Below, piece by piece: positions 57,770-64,000 of a stretch of 64,000 bases of DNA. The position numbers and the translations under genes were made by a program. The notes below the pieces were generated by a model, which saw only the letters and a list, made by a program, of their open reading frames with translations, ran no database searches and had not been told where the DNA came from. The stretch comes from Kappaphycus alvarezii (taxonomy: Eukaryota > Rhodophyta > Florideophyceae > Gigartinales > Solieriaceae), in NCBI GenBank assembly GCA_002205965.3, contig NADL03000562.1, forward strand, positions 124,001 through 188,000, written 5' to 3'. Every line of letters begins with the position of its first letter. The first letter of the stretch is position 1.

Positions 57770-58028
57770 CACGTGTGCATCATGCACCAGGCTAAGCCAC
57801 AATGGGCCAGCACTAATAGTGTGATGACATCGACTGTCACGTGTGCCTGCATGGCACCACGTGTCGTACACGTTTAGATTTAGTAGTTACTTTTTGCATG
57901 ACACTCGTTGTCTGTGGTCCTCGTGGCGCATGACAGTCAGTGTCAGGACATGATCTAGTTAGATTAGCTCTAGTGTAATGTTCACTTTAGATCCAGTTCC
58001 GTTAGTAGGAACTTGGCTATATATAGCC
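57770..58028 (+). promoter_or_regulatory. Retroelement promoter block with three CACGTGT sites and palindromic TATA
   Basis: CACGTGT occurs at 57770-57776, 57838-57844 and 57858-57864, followed by the 14-base palindrome GGCTATATATAGCC at 58015-58028. Downstream lie a leader of about 500 bases and a gag gene. The arrangement resembles an LTR or leader promoter; the LTR ends themselves are not identified. Confidence 0.45.
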
Positions 58029-58407
58029 ACTGTCTACCATAGACATGTAAAGTTAACCAAGTCCCGGTGTTTCGACCACCCGTGTAGTAGCAACCTCCGT
58101 GAGCTCCGCTGCTCTCGGTATACTTCGTAAGCATCTGGCTTGGGTCTCTTTTACCTGCATACGCCGTGAATTCCCTATCCCTTCCCCGTAGCATCGTCGC
58201 TACTTTCTTTCCGGCAGCCACGTTGGCATAGGCCTTACAACCCTGCTCGAAGTGCATAGAGCACCGCGTGGCTACCGACAGCATCTACCACCCGCCTTTG
58301 TTAGGCGTTGAGCTACCGCAGCTGCCCGCTGCTGTCCAGGGAAAGAGGGTCACGAACGCCCTGGTGGTTTTTCCTTCGTCCGTCGTTGGACGTTGCACCA
58401 CACAAAG

Positions 58408-58422
58408 TGGTCTCCCGACCTA
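58408..58422 (+). other. 15-base leader motif, copy 1 (possible primer-binding site)
   Basis: TGGTCTCCCGACCTA lies 138 bases before the gag ATG. The identical 15 bases occur at 62978-62992 before another gag. It begins with TGG, as primer-binding sites do, but no LTR end is seen next to it. Confidence 0.45.
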
Positions 58423-58545
58423 GAAAAAGTCGCTGTGACAAGTGAAACAAGTTCACGGCATAGACTTCGACATCTAGGAGACACAAGTTGTCGCTGAACA
58501 AGCAATTTGGACGATCCTAAGTTCAAGTCTAGTCAATCGATTGAC

Positions 58546-59548
58546 ATGACCTCTCGCGATAACGCGGGGTAAGGAGACCTGGATCTCATAAATCCGCACC
58601 CGTTGCGGGGCCCTCAAGTGCAGTCGCCGCACAAGGCCCACTCACGCGCAGTCGCGCAGGTTTCGCAGCCGCTGCTGAAAAGATAGCCGCCCAAACGGGG
58701 CAGGCCGCAGGGGACGTACCCCTTAACTACGAAAACGTCGTCCGTTTGGTTGACGAACTCCGCGGTGAGTTGAAAGAAGAACTCACTCGTGAGATGGATA
58801 CCCTTCGCGAGCAGCTCGATCTGCAGGGAGAAGCCTTCAACGTGGCCTTGACCGGGATCGTTACTCGCGTTGGTAAGTTGGAAGAGCAACCGAAAGCTCA
58901 CGTGACGATTGACCCCGAGATCGTGACTCGTTGAAGGAGTCGGTCCGCGACACTCGACGCGATGTCAACGAGGCTATGGAAGCCCAAGCCAAAGCTCGAG
59001 ACGATCTCGAAGTTCGCTTTGGTCGCGTTGCCGAACGTCTTGGCACGTTGGAGCAAGGGCTTATCGATAGCCCGAAGCGTCATCACGATGATGAGGGGTC
59101 GATCGATGGAGAAGAAGAGGTTATCGACGATGACAAAAGTGTGAGGAGGGACACTCGAGTAACTGCACGCACGCATCGTGCTCGGGATGATCATAACCCA
59201 CGCCTCGAGCATCGTCGCTCGGCTTCCGTCCGTTCCAAATGGAACAAGAAACACACACGTAACGAACGTGGTAAGTCATCCCGTAGAGGGTACGAATCGT
59301 CGCAGTACAACGGGAGCGACTCCGAGTCCAATTTCTCACGCGTTGGCAAGCTCGATGCTTCGTCGGACGAGTCCGAGGAACCCATGCATGATCAATCACG
59401 CCGTGCGTCTAGAGAGCATCCTATTACTGCAAATATATCATCTAGGTTTCTGACCGAGCGAATGGAAGCGTGCGCGGAAGCAGTTAAGAATAAGTTCTCG
59501 GTTCTAAATAAAGTGTTTGGATATGGTGGCATGATTGGAAAATTATAG
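58546..59548 (+). pseudogene. Gag-like coiled-coil protein
   Basis: The ATG at 58546 gives MTSRDNAG and a stop. The neighbouring frame reads SAPVAGPSSAVAAQGPLTRS and then LNYENVVRLVDELRGELKEE up to a stop at 58932-58934. A third frame continues from LKESVRDTRRDVNEAMEAQ to 59548. Heptad-like Leu/Val spacing over LREQLDLQGEAFNVAL and VRFGRVAERLGTLEQGL predicts coiled coils. A basic and serine-rich region (RRSASVRSKWNKKHTRNERG) follows, then a C-terminal block SSRFLTERMEACAEAVKNKF. This is typical of a capsid-type Gag with an RNA-binding basic part; no CCHC knuckle is seen. Two frameshifts make it non-functional. Confidence 0.55.
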
Positions 59549-60389
59549 GTGAATATGACAAGGAGGCTTCGATGTGGCTCTGATACACAACTGGAAGCAA
59601 GTCACGCTGTCACGCATCTTGACTGCGCTGGCTACATCAGCTGCATCAGTTTCGCTGTAAGCACTTCAAGCGAGCGCAGTATATGGAGCTTACCGTTTGC
59701 GTGCAAGTACTTCGTGTGCGATACGGACCGGTTGGACAGTTCTATATAATCGTCAACTTGGAAACCTATTGCGCAACTTATGGTTTCTCAAGTCTTCGCT
59801 TGTTCTCATTCTTCGAACCAGTTCCGGACGAATCACCGCCTAAGCCGACCTGCACGCACACAAAAAAAATTATCCCGCAATTTTGCATGCAGACTCTTCT
59901 TCTTCTGCACAGCACGACGCATCCAGGCTTGTTACGCTGAAAAATAAAGGTGCAGGTATCGAAATAGAGCTCTCCGAAATCGCTAATCTTCTCACGCCTT
60001 GGTCTGGATCCGGCTGCTCTTGCTGCTCTCGCTGCCTCCGCTGCTGCTCTCGCTGGCCCTCTGGTACCGCAGAGCTTACGTCTAATCTTTCTGACAAGCC
60101 CTCAGCCGCCGCTGAGGGTTTCAAAGTAGAGCAACTGCAGTTTTCACTGCCGCCACCTACCGCTGAACACGTTGGCGAAGCCTTCACCGTCTGACGAGTT
60201 AACGCTGCCACTGGTAAGCACAAAAAGTTCGAGAAGCCGGCTACCGTCGCGCCGTTTCCCGCAAATTGGTTCATGTCGGAACCGGAGGGACTCTTTGGAA
60301 AGATCAAATTCTGCCGATCAAAGGGAAGGCTTGGAAGTTGAAGTCCTTTGGAATACTGAGAAAAACTGAGAGAACGACCTCGCCTGTGC
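59549..60389 (+). other. Decayed middle of the retroelement
   Basis: Piecewise reading gives LDPAALAALAASAAALAGPL near 60.0 kb and KFEKPATVAPFPANWFMSEP with GLFGKIKFCRSKGRLGS near 60.22-60.34 kb. These read like protein remnants in several frames, but I cannot assign them. Confidence 0.35.
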
Positions 60390-60693
60390 CCATCAAGTTA
60401 CGGAAGCCCTGATTGCTAAAGACATCGAGGCTGCTATCGAAGCCTTCTCCATGTTGCATCATTTCCTCTCAGCTTCGAACACCCGTGTCCTAGAACATGT
60501 CTACTTCTTCGCTGACTCCCTCGAATCCGGCAGATCACAAGCAATTCTGCTTCAGAAGAATTTGCGCCTGGACGACTTCCTGTATTCATCCGAGGTCTAC
60601 CGCTCGACGAAGCAAAAGTCTGCCGAGCTTCGCCCTCAAGCCTACGAAAAGGAGTTCAAAAAGCAGCAAGCTACACCTGGAGGTCGTCGTTAA
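60390..60693 (+). pseudogene. Unassigned retroelement frame
   Basis: An open frame reads AHQVTEALIAKDIEAAIEAF, then SMLHHFLSASNTRVLEHVYF and AYEKEFKKQQATPGGRR before a stop at 60691-60693. It is helical and lies between Gag and RT, so it may be a Gag C-terminal or linker portion. Family not recognised. Confidence 0.4.
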
Positions 60694-60959
60694 AACAACT
60701 AAGGAGCTCAAATGAACCCCGCTGCAGCTGGAAAAAAGCCAAATCACAAGTAAAAAGACCGCCGCCACGGCCTTTTCTCCATGTTATGAGTCACGTCCTA
60801 TGACGCAATACTCCGCGCGCAGCTCCTTTCAGGTCCAAAACACTTCAATTTTACAATTTACTTTTACGTGCGCTTCGTTTCGGAGTATACGAAACCCCCC
60901 TAACTATTTACCTTTCCCACACAAAATTGGCTCTCCCTCAAAAAATCGGTCGACTCCTC

Positions 60960-61740
60960 CGACCGGATATTCTTCGACACCGCAATCAAAGATGCCCTAC
61001 ACCGTCGTAACTACGAAGAAGTACCGTCCACTATGGCTCCCGCCCTTCACGGGCAAGACTACCTGATCTCAAACGCCTTTATGGCAGTGTCAAGCGGAAA
61101 TAAGCGTCTGGTCGTAAACTTATCGCGACATTCCACCCTCTTCCGGGACATTTCCGTCAAGATGGAGACTGTAGAAGCATTATCTCTGGACTCAAGCAGA
61201 ACTACTGGATGTTCTCATTAGACATTGCAAAAGGGTACCACCACTTTCGGTTGCACCCGGATATCTGCAATTGGTTTCCATTCAAGGTGGACAGTCGATA
61301 TTTTCGATGGATCGCATTAAAGTTTGGTTGGAGGCTATCTCCAGCCTATTTTATGAAGTTCATGCGCTCTCTAGTCCAGTTTGCTCGGCAGCACCTAAGA
61401 CTGTGAATTCATCAGTACATGGACGAAAGGCTCGTGTGCAAATCGACCACCTCCTAAAATCATGTAGATTTCAGCGCAAAGAATAAAAAGTAAATTGGCA
61501 GGGCTTGCAACGCATAGAGCATTCGGGGATCGTTCTGGACTCAGCTCGGGTCGTTTTTGAGGTCCCGCCTCGTCGCATGGAAAAACTGCGGGGCATCTCG
61601 CAGAAGCTATTGCGCTAGCCCCGCAGGAACCATAGGCTAATCGACGTCCAACTATTACGAAAATTCGCCAGAGTGGCCATGACTTGCTCCTTCGCAATTT
61701 TACACTCGCTACCTGTAAGACCCACTCAATAACACGACCA
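60960..61740 (+). pseudogene. Reverse transcriptase, DIRS-like, broken
   Basis: Across two frames: NAFMAVSSGNKRLVVNLSRH and ISVKMETVEAL, then YWMFSLDIAKGYHHFRLHPD, FPFKVDSRYFRWIALKFGWR and LSPAYFMKFMRSLVQFARQ. After a frameshift comes HQYMDE, where the catalytic YMDD would be, at about 61417-61428, with the last Asp changed to Glu. Downstream HSGIVLDSARVVFEVPPRRM resembles the post-catalytic LG..ID....+..P..+ region of DIRS-type RTs. Stops and frameshifts throughout. The family assignment is by motif spacing and could be revised by a search. Confidence 0.6.
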
Positions 61741-62050
61741 ACTCTTTCGAGCGCTTCCGGATTCTATACGCCGCGATTCGAGAACTCAAGAACTAGTGGG
61801 ATCTGAGCAACCCCCAGCCGGTGATGCTCTTCATAAGGTACAGAGGAAGCATATCCCAAATTACCCAAGGACTTTTATCATCCTCACGGCCTACGGATCG
61901 CTTTCCAGCCTCGCTAATACCAAATATAAAGTTCTCACCGGATCCGACTTCCAGACGGAAGAATCCGGGATATATGACGCTGTTTGACAAATTGAAGAGT
62001 ACAGATCCTGCTATTGGATTACTTAATGGACGTAGCACACCAGAAAGCTA

Positions 62051-62639
62051 CTGAACAATAATGATTCTACTTGAGAAGCCGTGTACCGCTGCAATACCAA
62101 AAAATGCAAATAAATATTTATTGCCTTTTGACACTTGTGCGAAAATGTTGAAAAGATAAAAATGATTGTAATTCACGTCCTAAAGACTTTTTATATCGCT
62201 TAGTTGCTAGCAAAAAACCTACAAGACTCAATAATAATCAATAAACTATGAAAATGAAATTAACCATATCCACACATTGACAAAAATAACAGCTAAGTCC
62301 TAAACAATTCATTTTTGCTGAATTATGATCCTTCGACAAAAGTTAAGCACTAATTTAATCCAACATTTTCAAAGAAGACCAAAAAAAGAATTCAAGCGAA
62401 CCGGAAAATGTTGGATCAAGCAGTGCCTCATGAAGCACTCAGTATAGCCTTTCTCATAGAAAAAGTGCATAAAGCGACCTGGCATTGAAAAAAATCCATG
62501 AATAAATTCATGAATACCTAAAGTTTCACATTTAATCATTAAAAAGGCAGCTTGAGGTAATCTTTACCTAAAGGAGACCATGTTTTATTTCCAAAATTGT
62601 TTTCCATAACTTATAGTAGTGCCACCATGGTGCAATGTC
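62051..62639. other. AT-rich spacer between two retroelements
   Basis: No gene and no obvious terminal repeat is recognised. Confidence 0.4.
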
Positions 62640-62977
62640 CTTTACTTCGGATACCCCACGGCATTTTGTTGCTTTCGCACTAGGCTTAGGAAACGTCTAC
62701 ATACTGCGGGACTATGGTGGTACCAGACGGGGACTACGACACGGACGTGGTAGATCTCCTCGACCACCGTCGGATCCGTGAGCCGCCGGGTAGCCACGAC
62801 CGACGCGAAGGAAGAGGAGAGCTCCGCCAAGTCATTTACCCGTCCGTACCATCTAGCTCCCCTTCCCACGGGGGAACTTCCTCGTTGACCGGAAAATGAC
62901 GACTCGTGCACAACCGACTTGGTATCGCGTCCCGTACGGGTCTCGGCTAACTACACGCCATACTGTTTATGCTACTC

Positions 62978-62992
62978 TGGTCTCCCGACCTA
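62978..62992 (+). other. 15-base leader motif, copy 2
   Basis: TGGTCTCCCGACCTA, identical to 58408-58422, here 91 bases before the ATG at 63069. The surrounding leaders are otherwise not obviously alike. Confidence 0.45.
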
Positions 62993-63068
62993 AAATCGTA
63001 CGTGCGGACAATATGATATCGATATCGTCGTCACGCTCCAGCAAGATTGACCCGAGTTTTATCCCAAG

Positions 63069-64000
63069 ATGTCCGGTAGGAGCCAGAAAGAAGAGGCTCA
63101 GTCGTCTTCGGTACAAGGGGAATCCGTAGGTTAGTCTCGAGCCAATCTTCCCGAACATTTAGAACAGGCACTCTATCGCGACCGGTCTGTCACTTCGGAG
63201 GAGTTAGAGGTCCTCTACGAGGCGATCCCTGCCGAACTCGACGCCGCAACTCATTCTTTTCGAGAAGAAGTCGGCCAACGAGTGGGCTAAAGGTGGAGGA
63301 ACAAGTGGCACCGCTTTTCGCGCAGTTACGGCCCCTGCGGGGACTCATAACAAACGCGGAGGTCCGCCTAACGCTGGTTGAAGGCCTGATCGATCATCGC
63401 ACCGACCCGAGCACAAGCCCGAGCGGCCCAGTCCCCTCTTCCCTACCGAGACAGACTTAAGCTTCTTGACTCCCGTCGAAACCATTAAAACCTGTGCCAA
63501 CGCAGGACGTGTCGGTCAACGTAACGGGACAACCCACACAGTTCCATACGCCTCTACCTGTTCCCGGTCAGGTATCGTTTGCAGTCACCAGATCTCAACC
63601 AAAACCACCAACTACTCCCCTGTTCCCGTTCGGCATGCCGGGATACGGAGCACAATCGAGTGGCCCGATACCACCGAACAATACTCCCTACCAAACAACA
63701 ACATCCACCCCTTTCTCTAATCCTTTCCCTTCCACGGCGGTCCCACCCGCGTCGACTCCGTCCACGAGTACGGTTTATGTGGAGCCTCCACAGATCAACC
63801 CGCTCTCTTTGCCCCTCCTTCGGCAGTCGAGAGGAGGACTTTCCATTACAGAGTGGCGCGTACGCCTTTCAGGACGATTGGGCCGTATGAGAATGGGTTG
63901 CATCCGGTCCACACGTTGGTGCCGGCCTTTTCTACCGTCGTAGATTATCGCCTGTACCTACTGGACAACACATCTGCCCAAGTTATGGGCAGCAAAGGAA
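63069..64000 (+). pseudogene. Second gag-like gene, running off the window
   Basis: ATG at 63069 (MSGRSQKEEAQSSSVQGES), TAG at 63132-63134, then the same frame continues EHLEQALYRDRSVTSEELEV and LYEAIPAELDAATHSFREEV to a TAA near 63288. The next frame gives KVEEQVAPLFAQLRPLRGLI, another stop near 63460, and then a long Pro/Thr/Ser-rich stretch (FHTPLPVPGQVSFAVT, PFPSTAVPPASTPSTSTVYV). The last readable part, HPVHTLVPAFSTVVDYRLYL, runs to the window edge. The leader motif shared with the element at 57.8-62.05 kb suggests a related retroelement. Broken, incomplete at its 3' end. Confidence 0.5.

Larger units (their letters stand above)
57770..62050 (+). mobile_element. Degraded retroelement with coiled-coil Gag and DIRS-like RT
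   Basis: In order: promoter-like block, leader, gag (58546-59548), an intermediate decayed region, a frame at 60390-60693 and reverse transcriptase remains (about 60960-61740), then unassigned frames to 62050. All lie on the plus strand, with many stops and frameshifts. Terminal repeats are not recognised. The RT pattern resembles DIRS-type or related retroelements more than Ty3/gypsy. The boundaries are approximate. Confidence 0.5.

Overview
The window looks like nuclear DNA of a compact-genomed eukaryote. Evidence: TATA boxes at promoter distance, AATAAA polyadenylation signals, single-exon genes, a C2H2 zinc-finger gene, a twelve-helix MFS transporter gene, and abundant LTR and non-LTR retroelement remains with frameshifts and stops. 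Intron-poor host genes in small islands among decayed retroelements would fit a florideophyte red alga such as Chondrus, but that is inference; nothing in the window fixes the taxon. No prokaryotic gene layout, tRNA, rRNA or CRISPR array was recognised.

Layout. 1-3.5 kb: no recognisable gene. 3.5-4.95 kb: a solo LTR carrying a decayed reading frame inside the LTR. 5.7-12.6 kb: a GC-rich graveyard of non-LTR retrotransposon pieces with a C-terminal CCHC/RHN/RPAD module (one plus-strand tail and three minus-strand copies), plus a fragment of an unrecognised conserved protein at 6.77-7.08 kb. 13.25-14.43 kb: an intact C2H2 zinc-finger gene with promoter and polyadenylation signal. 14.4-16.1 kb: a strongly C-rich, G-poor strand that flips to G-rich at about 16.08 kb. 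16.1-34 kb: an AT-rich gene desert holding two more decayed copies of the ORF-bearing LTR and a ruined reverse transcriptase. 34.0-34.7 kb: a second copy of the unrecognised protein fragment next to a non-LTR C-terminal tail. 34.7-40.9 kb: mostly featureless. 41.1-42.6 kb: an MFS transporter gene with one apparent frameshift. 43.3-44.6 kb: a cluster of TACAGTACTGTAC-type palindromes. 46.05-52.77 kb: a complete Ty3/gypsy-type LTR retrotransposon bounded by the duplicated target ATCTT, with pol internally deleted and an extra protein gene after the integrase. 53.5-54.5 kb: a decayed minus-strand reading frame with an internal tandem duplication. 54.5-57.7 kb: AT-rich, no gene. 57.8-62.05 kb: a degraded retroelement with a promoter-like block, coiled-coil Gag and a DIRS-like reverse transcriptase. 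62.6-64 kb: the start of a related element whose Gag runs off the window.

How the parts work together. Only two host genes can be defended, the C2H2 regulator and the MFS transporter. Nearly everything else is mobile DNA. The observations most worth pursuing are (i) a protein reading frame housed inside an LTR and recognisable in three diverged LTR copies, (ii) a post-integrase gene built from two copies of one domain joined by an Arg/Gly/Pro-rich linker, (iii) an exact 13-bp palindromic motif present at least four times, and (iv) a 15-base motif shared by the leaders of two different gag genes.
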